Source of the DNA: Tachypleus tridentatus
Taxonomy: Eukaryota; Arthropoda; Merostomata; Xiphosura; Limulidae
Assembly: GCF_004210375.1 (NCBI RefSeq)
Contig: NC_134835.1
Coordinates: 67,114,447-67,178,446, forward strand
Length of the DNA: 64,000 bases
Direction: 5' to 3'
Below are positions 25,126-35,492 of the stretch, piece by piece. Numbering within the stretch: position 1 is the first letter of the stretch; each line of letters begins with the position of its first letter. A program made the translations under genes and the position numbers. Below the pieces are notes generated by a model. The model was not told the DNA's origin. It worked only from the letters and a program-made list of their open reading frames with translations, and did not search any database.

Positions 25126-25405
25126 GGCCCGGCATGGCCAAGTGTGTTAAGGCGTTCGACTCGTAATCCGAGGGTCGCGGGTTCGGATCCCGGTCACACC
25201 AAACATGCTCGCCCTTTCAGCGAGTAGGGGCGTTACATGTGATGGTCAATCCCCCTCTTCGTTGGTAAAAAGTAACCCAAGAGTTGGCGGTGGGTGGTGA
25301 CAACGAGCGACCTTCCCTCTAGTCTTACACTGCTAAATTAGGGACGGCTAGCGCAGATAGCCCTCGAGTAGCTTTGCGCGAAATTCCAAAAACAGACAAA
25401 CTTTT
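25126..25405 (+). repeat. SINE A, full length
   Basis: Head 'ggcccggcatggccaagtg', B box 'gggttcggatcccgg', family body and tail. It shares the private variant 'gtgatggtcaatcc' with the copy at 30.18 kb, supporting duplication of the locus. Confidence 0.9.
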
Positions 25406-26700
25406 GAATTTTTATAAACCTTCGTGCTCTTTTTTTTTTTTTCTTCAAAATTCCATATTCATAACTACTTTGTCCATTCTGGGAAGTATCACACGTTAAA
25501 TTACACGCAACATTCGTATGGTTTCAGGATGGCTGGTTACTTCTTTACTAAAAATGTCGATAAAATATCTAGAAAGATCGCCTTATGATGTTATATAGAA
25601 AGATCACTTCACTTCAGAGGTAAACGAAACTTCTTCAAAATCTTTGATTTGTTTTAAAATTATAAAACAAGTTGTTCCGGATAGTTGCTTTGACTGAATA
25701 GTAAAATGGAATAGATATGTCCTACAATAACTCCACCACTCAAACATTTATTAATTTTTCATGCATTGTACAGATAAGAAGCTAAAAGCATCTTGTTATC
25801 TAATTTTTCTGATGTTTCATATTATTTCAGGAGTTTTCAGCTCAGCTGTACTTACTTTATCCTATACTTGTTCGTGTAGTATGTTTACATAAAGTCATCA
25901 CTGGAAAACGATATTATTATTTCTAAATCTAGTTTAAAATCAGGTTTCATTTTGTTTGTAAGTAATCGTGTCATTGTGTGCGATGTCTTAAACGTTTAAT
26001 ACATATTTTTCATGATTCTTATTGACTTGTAGCATCGAAATTTTAAATCAGTTTTGCATACTATGTTTCCAATGCCCTTAGTCGCTATTACGCATACTAC
26101 TAATTTAAAGACAACTACACAACACTTATTTCTCACAAACATCTCATTGATCTCGAGGATGCTCACTGGAACAAGGTCCTTTTGATCGATGCACTTAGAT
26201 ACAGCTGTGAACTTAATTGGCCAACGTATAGTACGTCTGATAATTAGCTAAAACATAATCCGTTATCATGAACAAATTCGTTTATCTAGGTATTAAAAAC
26301 AAAACAAGAAACAAGCAAACAAGAAATATATTAATGTTTAGCTATAATTAAGGTCAATTTACATAATTACCCTGTCCCAAATTTAGCTGGTTAGTGACTC
26401 TCGAATCAAGTAGCCTTTCAAAATATTAGTTATTTAACCTTTATTGAGAATGCCGAATACGAAATGAAAATAGGCTAATTTTTGAGTTATGTGTATGTTG
26501 TTCTCTCATTAGTTCATATAAATAGTTGCTCTATAATATTTTAGTTTGATATTATATATATGCTACTTCCATGTGTAAAAACATTCGTTGGTTATGAAGG
26601 AAGGGTTCTGTCATTAACTGAAATCTAAACAGACAACTGAAACGGTATATCACATGAATCCTATTGTCTTTATGTTTCAAAAATTATATTTTAGGTTTAC
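25406..26700. other. intergenic, nothing recognised
   Basis: A T-run lies at about 25,430-25,442. No gene or repeat recognised otherwise. Confidence 0.4.
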
Positions 26701-26705
26701 AGATG

Positions 26706-26825
26706 TTCCCCACTGGTACAGCGGTAAGTCTGCGGATTTACAACTCTAAAATTTGTTTTGGTTTCGATTCCAATCTATAAACTCAACAGATAGCTCGTTG
26801 TGGCTTTGCTATAAAAACACCCAGA
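26706..26825 (+). repeat. SINE C, full length, diverged
   Basis: Head 'ccccactggtacagcggtaa' with an A box, 'tgcggatttacaactctaaa', decayed B box 'ggtttcgattccaat', and tail 'cagatagctcgttgtggctt' then 'gctataaaaacac'. Confidence 0.8.
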
Positions 26826-27660
26826 GGTTTACGGATAATATAATTCCGTTACATAATCTTATCTTACAAGAGAAACTAACGAAATCTTAAAATAGTGAAG
26901 AACATTTCATAAGTTTTTTATGTGTGTAAGATACATAAGCGTATTTAATTTCGATGGCTTATATTTGTTAAATAAGAGTTGTTCTACTATTAACCTACAT
27001 TGAAATAGTAATTGCTGAATAAGGATTAGATCACTATAAATTATGTCAAATAAATTGAAGTTTAGAAACACGTACGTAAACAAACAGATCATAAAATGAC
27101 ACGGATAATGACTGTGTTACTGTCTGAGTACTTAGAAGAATGTTTATTATTATTTTTCATGTACCTTTAAATTTAGCATTAATGTTTCATAATACCTGCC
27201 TCTCAGTTCACAGGTTTCTATGTTGTTAAAGATTATGTGTAAACGTTAACCCTACTGGGCCTTATGTTCTTCGTAACAGCAACATTGATGATGTTCGCTG
27301 TTTAAAGGTTAATAAACTAGTACAAGTATTCTAGTCAGGAGCAACATTTTGTTGGGTTTACGTGAATAGTAGGACGGTGTGCAAGTGTAAGATGAATATT
27401 TATTTGAATCTGTCTTACGAAGAGTATTTTTTCATACATTTCAAATTGGCTGCTATGTCAACTGGATGAAACTTAAGGGCTTTCTGCACATATTCGTCGT
27501 ACGTTTGAACTGATAAGTTATAGGAGAGGTAAGTAGTAAATAATGTACCGCCAGCACTTGGGTTACCTTGTCTTAAAAATGAGCTGAAAGCGCTGAACAA
27601 ATTTAACTGTATGTCCTGACGCGAGCTTTAGCCTTCTGTTGAACAAATTCGAATGATAAC
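26826..27660. other. intergenic, no supported gene
   Basis: A 61-codon minus frame at 27,415-27,600 has varied amino-acid composition but no motif or splice context that I recognise. Nothing else seen. Confidence 0.35.
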
Positions 27661-27738
27661 TACTGTTCGCTAAAATCAGGGGTTCGATTCCCCTCGGTGG
27701 GCTGAGCAGATAGCCTTTGTGGCTTTGCTAAAAGAAAA
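27661..27738 (+). repeat. SINE C, 5'-truncated
   Basis: Begins near 'cgctaaaatcagg', has a perfect B box 'ggggttcgattcccctcgg', then 'gggctgagcagatag' and a tail 'ggctttgctaaaag' plus 'aaaaacacac'. The A-box half is absent. Confidence 0.85.
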
Positions 27739-28640
27739 ACACACGCAAAAGAAAATATAAATTTAATACATACATACAATTTCACGCTCATCCCTTGACC
27801 AAAAATACTGAAAATACATCTTCATAATTTTGTCCTTGTCAATTTTAACTTCAACGCGTTTACAAATGTGTTAGCAGTGTAATTTTGCTTTTAAACGTCA
27901 TGGTTATAGAATTTATATTTTGAATATGTCTAAACATATTTTCTGCTCTCTGTTTTCAATATTAACTGACAAGATTTTTTTTAAAGTCTGTATTTAAAAT
28001 AACTATAAAACGACCCTGATTTTCCCAATGTTCTTACCACACTAATTTTAAGCAGTAACCATACAAACTCTTATTTGATAAACTCTCTCTCCCCTACAAA
28101 AAACGTCTGACGTAACTTAGAAGAAAACTTTGCGTTACATCTTGAGCACAACTACAAGAAATGTATCTGAGTCTTTAGAATATTAATTACGTAACAATTT
28201 CTCTTTGTAAATATTAATGTTCAAAGTCGAAAGGACAAAGTGAAGTTCCTGCAAGCACTTTTACAATAAGATGACTAAAATGTGAATGACTATTATTATA
28301 TGTGTATATCTTTGTTGAAAGTGATGGTTAGAAGTTAAGGAAGAACTGGTTAACGAATAAAACGAGTAGTTTTTTTTGTTTAAAAAATATTTGAAATAGG
28401 CTGGCAAGCGATCCTTCTTCCTATCTGGTCGGGTACTTATTTGCATCATATTTCAGTAGTAACCCAAGAAAAGTCGGTAAAAAACGTGTGACACAAAGTG
28501 TATTATTAGCAGCAGACGTTTACTGAGAATAAAAAAGTAAAAATGTATGTGTACCAGCAAAAATGTTTCTGTTTTTTAGTTGTTAGAAACTTTTGCATAT
28601 GGGTATCGGCACATAACCGTCTCAGTTCTTTTAATTGATA
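27739..28640. other. intergenic, nothing recognised
   Basis: No gene, RNA or repeat recognised. Confidence 0.4.
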
Positions 28641-28644
28641 AACT

Positions 28645-28750
28645 AGACTGAAGGCAGCTGGTCAACAATACCCACCGCCAGCCTTTGAACTACTCTTGCG
28701 CCATGGAAGAGTTGGACTTAACCGTCACTCGTCTATACTCTTGAAAGTTT
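28645..28750 (-). repeat. SINE A relic
   Basis: 'gactgaaggcagctggtcaa', 'acccaccgcca' and 'taaccgtcactcgtctata' match the reverse complement of the family A body with decay. Confidence 0.6.
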
Positions 28751-28795
28751 AAAACGTATTTTTTCGTCAATAGGCCGCAATTTACGTATCCTCTG

Positions 28796-29073
28796 TTTGT
28801 TTGTTTTTGGAATTTCGCACAAAGCTACTCGAGGGCTATCTGTGCTAGCCGTCCCTAATTTAGCAGTGTAAGACTAGAGGGAAGGCAGCCAGTCATCACC
28901 ACCCACCGTCAACTCCTGGGCTACTCTTTTACCAACGAAAGTGGGATTGACCGTCACACTATAACGCCCCCACGGCTGGGAGGGCGAGCATGTTTGGCGC
29001 GACTCGGGCGCGAACCCGCGACCCTTGGATTACGAGTCGCACGCCTTACGCGCTTGGCCATGCCGGGCCGCGG
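28796..29073 (-). repeat. SINE A, full length with 8-bp target duplication
   Basis: Very well preserved reverse-strand copy of the C/G-rich B-box subtype ('gactcgggcgcgaaccc'), ending 'ggccatgccgggccg'. 'atcctctg' flanks it at 28,788-28,795 and 29,074-29,081. The 114-codon plus frame from 28,994 reads through this SINE and the next one and is not a gene. Confidence 0.92.
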
Positions 29074-29114
29074 ATCCTCTGAACACTGCATAAGCATGTT
29101 AGATACTCACCTAA

Positions 29115-29245
29115 CCTCCCTCAGTGGCTCAGCGGAATGCCTGCGGATTTACAACACTAAAATTCGGGTTTCGATAGCCGTGGTGGGCAGAGCACAGATA
29201 ACCAATTGTGTAGCTTTGTGCTTAATTCGAAACAAGAACAACACT
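29115..29245 (+). repeat. SINE B, full length
   Basis: Head 'cctccctcagtggctcagcg', B box 'cgggtttcgatagccg', 'tggtgggcagagcacagat', 'gtagctttgtgcttaatt' and an 'aaacaagaacaac' tail. The flanks 'actcacct' and 'acttacct' look like a slightly diverged duplication. Confidence 0.88.
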
Positions 29246-29946
29246 TACCTGTTCCTCCCAAGCAGGAATTTAACTTTTTCTGGGACCAACTTAGAAACCA
29301 TTTTGTGCTTGTTACAGTTTTCATGCAATTACTTTTAAATTAGTAAACCCGTGTTCATGAAACTTGGTATATTATCAGTAATCATTATAATGCTTGCATA
29401 CATATAATATCATATTTTTTGTTAAGTCTTTGTTTATTAAGCAATATTTTTCTCATACCTTTTTTTTTACATGTTGCCTTTTCAAGATGCAAGGTAATCT
29501 TTATTTAAAGATTAAAAATACTTTTGTGCATCAGAAATTTTTTAAATTTCACATGTGAAATCTTTGTAATGTCCAGATAGTTTTCTCAGATATTTCATAA
29601 TGAACAACATTATATTTTGTGTTATTTTCACTTATGAATCTCTGTACTAGTTTCGTTGATTTGACTGATTTCGTGACCATCATAAAAATAGGAAATGAAT
29701 ATAAATTATATTTTTTTTGTTCTAAAATGACTACAGATTATGACACAAAAATACATATTTAGACTAAATAGCTTAAATCTCCTAATATTATACATTTATT
29801 ATATGGAACTTTCAGACGTACCTAGCTAACATTACAGAACTTGCACCGATGTGGCAAACATGCACTGATGTTACCATATCCAATAATATAAAAACTGACC
29901 TTTAATCTTTAAAATAACCTAGTTTTGGCTGTGTTTTAATAGACTA
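29246..29946. other. intergenic, nothing recognised
   Basis: AT-rich. No gene or repeat recognised. Confidence 0.4.
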
Positions 29947-30182
29947 GTATTTTGTAATATACAGTCATATTTAATTATTGAACATTATATATATATATAT
30001 ATATAATTACTATTTAGTGTGTTTTTTCTTATAGCAAAGTCACATCGGGCTATCTGCTCAGCCCACCGAGGGGAATCGAACCCCTGATTTTAGCATTGTA
30101 AATCCGGAGACATACCGGTGTACTAGCGGGGAGCTATTACTATTTCGAACTAAGTTCATAAACATATTTTTCTTAAAACATA
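29947..30182 (+). repeat. second copy of the shared leader, interrupted
   Basis: Corresponds to 25,021-25,125. The left part is 29,947-30,015, the right part 30,136-30,182, with a SINE C between them. A (TA)n tract of slightly different length lies inside both copies. Confidence 0.9.
30016..30135 (-). repeat. SINE C with 10-bp target duplication and known empty site
   Basis: Reverse-strand SINE C: 'cttatagcaaagtcacatcg', 'ggctatctgctcagccc', B-box complement 'ggggaatcgaacccctg', then 'cggtgtactagcgggga'. 'attactattt' occurs at 30,006-30,015 and 30,136-30,145, but only once at the matching point of the 25 kb copy. Confidence 0.94.
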
Positions 30183-30186
30183 GACG

Positions 30187-30460
30187 GCTCGGCATGGCCA
30201 GGTGGGTTAAGGCGTTCGACTCGTAATCGGAGGGTCGCGGGTTCGAATCCCGGTCGCACAAAACAGACTCACCCTTTCAGCTGTGGGGGCGTTATAATGT
30301 GATGGTCAATCCCGCTATTCGTTGGTAAAAGACTAGCCCAAGAGTTGGTGGTGTGTGGTGATGACTAGCCGCCCTCCCTCTAGTCTTACACTGCTAAATT
30401 AGGGACGGCTAGCGCGGATAGCCCTTGAGTAGCTTTGCGCGAAATTTAACAAATAACTTA
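30187..30460 (+). repeat. SINE A, full length
   Basis: Head 'gctcggcatggccaggtggg', B box 'gggttcgaatcccgg', complete body and 'gcgcgaaatttaac' end. Downstream sequence does not match the flank of the 25 kb copy. Confidence 0.9.
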
Positions 30461-30486
30461 AAACAAAGAACAGTAAATAAAGAAGT

Positions 30487-30611
30487 TGTTGTTGTTTTGA
30501 ATTAAGCACAAAACTACACGATGGGCTATCTATGTTCTGCCCACCACGGGTATCAAAACCCTGTTTTTAGCGTTGTAAGTCCGCAGACATTCCGCTGAGC
30601 CACTGGGGGCG
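30487..30611 (-). repeat. SINE B, full length with perfect 12-bp target duplication
   Basis: The reverse strand shows 'gttttgaattaagcacaaaa', 'tctgcccaccacggg', 'tatcaaaaccctg' and 'gagccactgggggc'. 'aaataaagaagt' flanks it at 30,475-30,486 and 30,612-30,623. Confidence 0.94.
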
Positions 30612-30723
30612 AAATAAAGAAGTAAAGCAAAGAATTTTCTCTTCTAGTTATGACTTTTGCACTCCGTTGCTACTTGTCACAGCTTGCTAAGTTTTAAGAA
30701 ATGTTGCACATGGAGGATGTGAA

Positions 30724-30954
30724 TGTTTGTTTGTTTGTTTGTTTTTGAATTTCGCACAAAGCTACTCGAGGGCTATCTGTGCTAACCGTCCCTAATTTAG
30801 CAGTGTAAGACTAGAGGTAAGGCAACTAGCCATCACCACCCACCGCCAACTCTTAGGCTACTCTTTTACCAACGAATAGTGGGATTGATCGTCACATTAT
30901 AACGACCCCACGGCTGAAAGGGCAAGCATGTTTGGCGCGACGGGGATGCGAACA
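30724..30954 (-). repeat. SINE A, 5'-truncated with 12-bp target duplication
   Basis: Reverse-strand copy that stops at the B box ('cgacggggatgcgaac'). 'ggaggatgtgaa' flanks it at 30,712-30,723 and 30,955-30,966. The duplication around a truncated copy shows it inserted in that form. Confidence 0.93.
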
Positions 30955-31050
30955 GGAGGATGTGAAATAAAATAAGTTTTTTTAGGATTTACATATACAT
31001 TTGAATAACGAAAAACACAAATTAATTCATCAATACCATATATCCGGTTA

Positions 31051-32310
31051 TCCCTGAAGTAATATCCAATTTTAGGTTAAAAAAGAGAAAGGATTTTAAA
31101 CGATTTTAATGCTATTTAATGAATAATGTATGTTCCATTATTATTAATTACTTCCTGCCAACGATTCACAAGCTTCTGAATGCCACTTTGAGTTTGGAGG
31201 AAAAGAATGTAAAGAGAATTGTTTTGACATCGTGTGCTGCAAGCTCTTTTCCATCAAGATAGTTCTGCAAATTTTGGAATAGATGATAATCAGATGGAGC
31301 AAGGTCTGGATAATAAGGATGTAAAAGTTTTTCCCAATCTAGCTATTCAATCTTTGCAGATGTGATCCTTGCTGTATGGAGCCGTGCATTATCCTGGTGT
31401 AACACAACACCTTTATGATTGATCAAAGCAGGCCTATTTTCTTTCAGTGCAATATTTAAGTTCTCTAACTGATGACGATAGAAATCTGACGTAATCGTTA
31501 CATTGAGTGGCAGCAACTCAAAGCGGATCACACCAACATAATCCCACCAAATGCTTAACAAGACTTTCCTAGGGTGGAGGTTCATTTTTGGCTGTACTTT
31601 AGCCAATTTACCTTCACTGAGCCATTGTCTACAACACTTAACATTTTAATAAAATATCCATTTTTCATCTCCAGCCACTAATTTGTTCAAAAAAGTTGAG
31701 TTACATTCACGAGAGTGCAGATAAGTGCAAATGTTCACTCTTGCTCTTAGGTTGGCTTCTGTCAAATCATGGGGAACCCATTTTTCCAGGTTTTGACACT
31801 TTTCCAAGCCGTTGCACATGACGGTGAACTGTTGAATGGGTTGAATTAAGCTTCTATGCTAGTTTTTCAACTCTTGCAGCACAATCTTCATCAAGTAGAG
31901 CCCTCAGAATATCATCATCAAACTCAACAGGATGACCTGAACATGGTGCATCACTTAAGCTGTAGTCACCTGATCTGAACTTCTGAAACCACCTTTGACT
32001 TTTTTTTTTCTTTCACTGAGATACTCCGCACCATAAACACCTTGAATGTTTTGTGTAGTTTCTGCTGCACTATTGCCTTTTTTAAACTCATAAAGCATTA
32101 TATGCCTTATGTGCTCGTCAGACACATCTATCTTCATAAGGGTTTATTTGATTAATGATCTGGAAAAGTGGAGTTGGGTTAGTTTCTTTTATTTGTCTGA
32201 ACATTTTTATACACATCCTACTACATATTTAAGTCATTAAGGCCTTCTACAAAGACATAAATGATGATGCACTTTCTGTATTAAATTTTCGGACATTACT
32301 TATGGGATGA
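31051..32310 (-). mobile_element. mariner transposon (inactive)
   Basis: About 1.26 kb, the usual size for mariner. The ends are 'tccctgaagtaatatcc' on the left and, inverted, 'tcatcccataagtaatgtcc' on the right, adjacent to TA dinucleotides (31,049-31,050; 32,311-32,312). The interior holds a broken DD34D-type transposase on the minus strand. The right terminus may be off by a few bases. Confidence 0.88.
31116..32137 (-). pseudogene. mariner transposase, broken
   Basis: Starts MKIDVSDEHIRHIMLYEFKK, an N-terminal helix-turn-helix segment typical of mariner. After residue 40 the frame shifts near an A-run at about 32,000 (the WFQKFRSGDYSL region is in another frame). The first catalytic box GDEKWIFY is intact but followed by TAA at 31,646-31,648. 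HQDNARLHTA (second Asp) and, after an in-frame TAG, YYPDLAPSDYHLFQ (third Asp) are present. Thirty-three residues lie between the second and third Asp, one fewer than the mariner norm, so a codon may be lost. The C-terminus (LVNRWQEVINNNGTYIIH) ends at 31,116. Confidence 0.9.
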
Positions 32311-32312
32311 TA

Positions 32313-32950
32313 CTTCCATTATAACTTATTAAGTTTAGTAATCAATCTGTATTTGTGTAAAAAAAAAATGGAATTTCGAATAGGCTAAAACTAATCTTAC
32401 CAGCACGAAAGTTTGTCTTGAGAGAAAGAGAAGATACTGTTATATTTGAAAATGGCTAAGGGAAGATTTTGAGCTCTTGAATGGTTATTCACATGTCATA
32501 TATAAAAGTAAGTGCATATAAGAGACCGTTTACAGAAGTATAAATAGATGAGAGGGGCCACTATGTTTTATAAATATAGCGATAGCTAAGTAAGTAGAAA
32601 TGATAGGAAGTCCTTATATTATATTCGAGCTTGACAATATCAGTAATTTGAGCTCCTAATTTTTAGAATTCTATAGATTTTATATTTTGATAAACAACTA
32701 ATTTGAACCAGTGCTGCATTCAACATATCACATGATATAGAAGAATTAATTTTTGACTATGTTTTTTAAAATTTACTTTCAAATTACAAAATTAAATAAT
32801 ATATAGTATGTAAATTTGGATTATAATCTACAGTTTGAAACCGCACTTAATGACACAGATTCGTTACATAGCTCAATAAAATTTTGTATGTGAGTCAACA
32901 AACGTGATGACATGGCCTTTCAGCCATGACCTCTCTGAAAAGGGTTAAGA
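32313..32950. other. intergenic, nothing recognised
   Basis: No gene or repeat recognised. Confidence 0.4.
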
Positions 32951-32951
32951 T

Positions 32952-33170
32952 TGGTTTGGTTTGTTTTGAATTTCGCCCAAAGCTACTCGAGGGCTATCTA
33001 CGCTAGCCGTTTCTAGTTTAGCAGTGTAAGACTAGAGGGAAGGTAGTAAGACATGACCGTTAATGATTGTGTTACTTTTCTACAAACGAATAGTGTGACT
33101 GAGAGTCACTTTATAACCTCCCCCCACATACGACTAAAAGGGTGACCATGTTTGGTGGGACGAGGAATCG
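32952..33170 (-). repeat. SINE A, truncated and diverged
   Basis: Reverse-strand tail and body ('gttttgaatttcgcccaaag' ... 'accatgtttggtgggacgag'), stopping at the B box where the next SINE starts directly. Confidence 0.82.
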
Positions 33171-33423
33171 ATTTGGTTTGTTTTTAATTTCACGCAAAGC
33201 TACACGAGGGCTATCTGTGTTAGCCCTCAATAATTTAGCAGTGTAAGACTAGAGGGAAGGCAACTAGCCATCACTACCCACCGCCAACTCTTGGGATACT
33301 CTTTAACCAACGAATGGTGGGACCGACCATCATATTATAATGCCCCCACGTGTGACTGGGATTCGAATTCGCGACCCTCAGATTGCGAGTCTAGTGCCTT
33401 AACCACTTAGCCATGCCGGGCCA
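33171..33423 (-). repeat. SINE A, abutting the previous copy
   Basis: A second reverse-strand copy, tail first, ending 'cttagccatgccgggcc'. It lacks about 25 bases between 'tgcccccacg' and 'ggattcgaattcgcg'. Confidence 0.88.
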
Positions 33424-33823
33424 CATACCAATTTATCTGTCAGAGAAAAATACAATGTGAAATAATACTTAATCGATAATATATAAACCGCATGTGAGCA
33501 GAAAAAAGACAAGAAGCCTTTTACATCAACCTACCTGATAACATATGCAGTTAATCTAGCAAGTAGTTGATTTAAGATCTAGACCTCGTTCGAATAGATA
33601 ACGCACCAAGAAAACTCTGGATTGAATACCTATCCCTGCTAACTGAAAAAGTAGTTGCTTTTAGGGATTCCCAAAAGAGCAAATTAACCAAAATTTCAGA
33701 AATAAATTGTACGTAGACACTCTGCAGCCGTCTCTAAGTTTGATTTACTGGTTAGAAGGAATGCGTCAAACAATCCAAATCCACTATCTAAATTAATTTT
33801 TATATGCATTTTTCTTTCCTATT
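33424..33823. other. intergenic spacer
   Basis: No gene or repeat recognised in this gap between SINEs. Confidence 0.4.
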
Positions 33824-34103
33824 TGGCCCGGCATGGCCAGGTGGTTTAAGGCGTTCGATTCGTATTCTGAGGGTCGCGGGTTCGAATCCCCGTCGCACCA
33901 AACATGCTAGCTCTTTCAACCGTGAGGGCGTTATAGTGTGACAGTCAATCCCACTCTTTGTTGGTAAAAGAGTAGCCAAAGAGTTGGCAATGGGTGGTGA
34001 AGACTAGCTGCCTCCCATCTACTCTTACACTGCTAAATTAGGGACGGCTATCGCAAATAGCCCTCGTGTAGTTTCGAGCGAAATTCAAGTCAAAAAACAA
34101 AAA
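33824..34103 (+). repeat. SINE A, full length
   Basis: Head 'ggcccggcatggccaggtgg', B box 'gggttcgaatccccg', body with several private changes, tail 'gcgaaattcaagtcaaaaa'. Confidence 0.9.
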
Positions 34104-34202
34104 AGGTTTTCCAATCATTGTTCATTTTAACTTTTCATTGTTTTTGACGACAAATGTGCCTTTTTTAGCAGTTGTTAACCATATACTGAAATATCACAAG
34201 TT

Positions 34203-34460
34203 TGGTTTGGTTTGAATTTTCTCGCAAAGCTACAGGAGGATTATCTGTGCTAGCTGTCCCTAATTTTGCGGTGTAAGAGTAAGGGAAACCAGCTAGTCGT
34301 TACCACTCACCGCAAACTCTTGATCTTCTCTTTTACCAATCAATAGTGGGATTCACTTTCACATTATAGCGCCCCATGGCTGTTTGGTGCGACGGGAGTT
34401 CGAACCCTCGAACTTCAGATTACGAAGCGAGTGCCTTAATCACCTGGCCATGCTGGGCCT
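34203..34460 (-). repeat. SINE A, full length, diverged
   Basis: Reverse-strand copy from 'gaattttctcgcaaagctac' to 'ccatgctgggcc'. It lacks about 15 bases around the 'gaaagggcgagcatg' block. With the previous copy it forms a tail-to-tail pair. Confidence 0.87.
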
Positions 34461-34539
34461 CTAAACTGAGGTAGTGATTATTATTATAACTCATCCACAG
34501 CTCAAAGTGCTGGAAATATTTTATAATATATCACAGATT

Positions 34540-34600
34540 CAAACCCGGCTCCCCAGCTTCAAAATACAAATCTCTACCACAAGGCCAATCTGCACTCGTA
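34540..34600 (-). other. possible tRNA-like relic
   Basis: On the minus strand 'tggccttgtggtagag' resembles an A box and 'ccgggtttgaatctgtg' a B box at tRNA-like spacing. The outer stems do not pair and it matches none of the three SINE families. It may be a decayed tRNA pseudogene or the head of another SINE. Confidence 0.3.
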
Positions 34601-34799
34601 TAAAAACTAGTTACCAATTGCTGTCTAATTATTTAAAAAATATTGTCTAAATAATAATATGACTTTGGTGGTCGTATAAATTATTAACCATGACAACGAT
34701 TTCTTTCCAATACATCATCATTTAACCGTAAATATATATATCACTTATGCTGGATATTCTGATTTACAAAGTTATCATTCAATGCAGCTCATCCTGCAT

Positions 34800-35060
34800 A
34801 TAATGATTTACTAATGATTACACGAAGCAGCTCATCACTGATATAAGGATCCTCTAGTGATTACATGAGACAGTTGGTTATAGATATAAGGACCATCTAG
34901 TAGTTACACGAGACAATTCGTCCTGAATATAAGGATTCTGATAGCGATTACACGAGACAGTTCGTGCCGCATATAAGGATTCCTCTAGTGATTATAGGAT
35001 ATAGTTCGTTTCGGATGTAAGGATTCTGCTAGTGGTTACACGAGACAGTTTATCCCGGAT
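34800..35060. repeat. minisatellite, 43-44-bp unit, six copies
   Basis: Units of the form 'ataaggattct(c)tagtgat' then 'tacacgagacagttcgt' and 'ccggat' repeat six times in 261 bases. Divergence is moderate. The sequence is unrelated to the 42-bp array at 8.6 kb. Confidence 0.88.
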
Positions 35061-35393
35061 GTACATATAAAGCACATATAATAATACCTACTAGAAGTGC
35101 ACCTACCTTTATATCCTTTCGAAATTTGTAGAAGCACTTGCTCTTGCCCAATATCTTTAAAACAACTTCAAAGTGGGAAACTTGGGCTTAGTCTATTACC
35201 TAAACCAACACATTATTTTACACAGGTAAATAAATGTAATGCTCTAATATTTTTTTTTACATTAAGGTGGCTCGTTAGTGTTTGAAAAATTGTAGTTTAT
35301 TTTGGCTTTGCAGCTATATTTGTAAATTTAACTGGTTGTCTGTAGCTCTATGTTTCATAGATTGTTTGGTGTTTTATCATAATAGTAATGTTC
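35061..35393. other. intergenic spacer
   Basis: The 62-codon frame starting at 35,097 overlaps the array edge and is not supported. Nothing else seen. Confidence 0.4.
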
Positions 35394-35492
35394 TATGGTG
35401 GAACAGCGGATTTACGACGCTGCAACCATGAGTTTGATTCCTCTTGATAGATAAAGCAATTAGTTCGAGGTGGCTTTGCTATAGAAAAAAAC
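35394..35492 (+). repeat. SINE C, diverged
   Basis: 'ggtggaacagcgg', 'atttacgacgctgcaa', decayed B box 'agtttgattcctcttg', then 'gaggtggctttgctatag' and 'aaaaacacac'. Confidence 0.72.

Noticed and set aside
27415..27600. 61-codon minus-strand frame as a gene fragment
   Set aside because: Amino-acid composition is plausible, but no homologous family comes to mind and no start or splice evidence is visible.
28994..29338. 114-codon plus-strand open frame
   Set aside because: It reads through a SINE A, a spacer and a SINE B; each part is explained by the repeats.
34800..35060. CRISPR-like array
   Set aside because: Units are contiguous diverged tandem copies with no unique spacers, and the DNA is eukaryotic.
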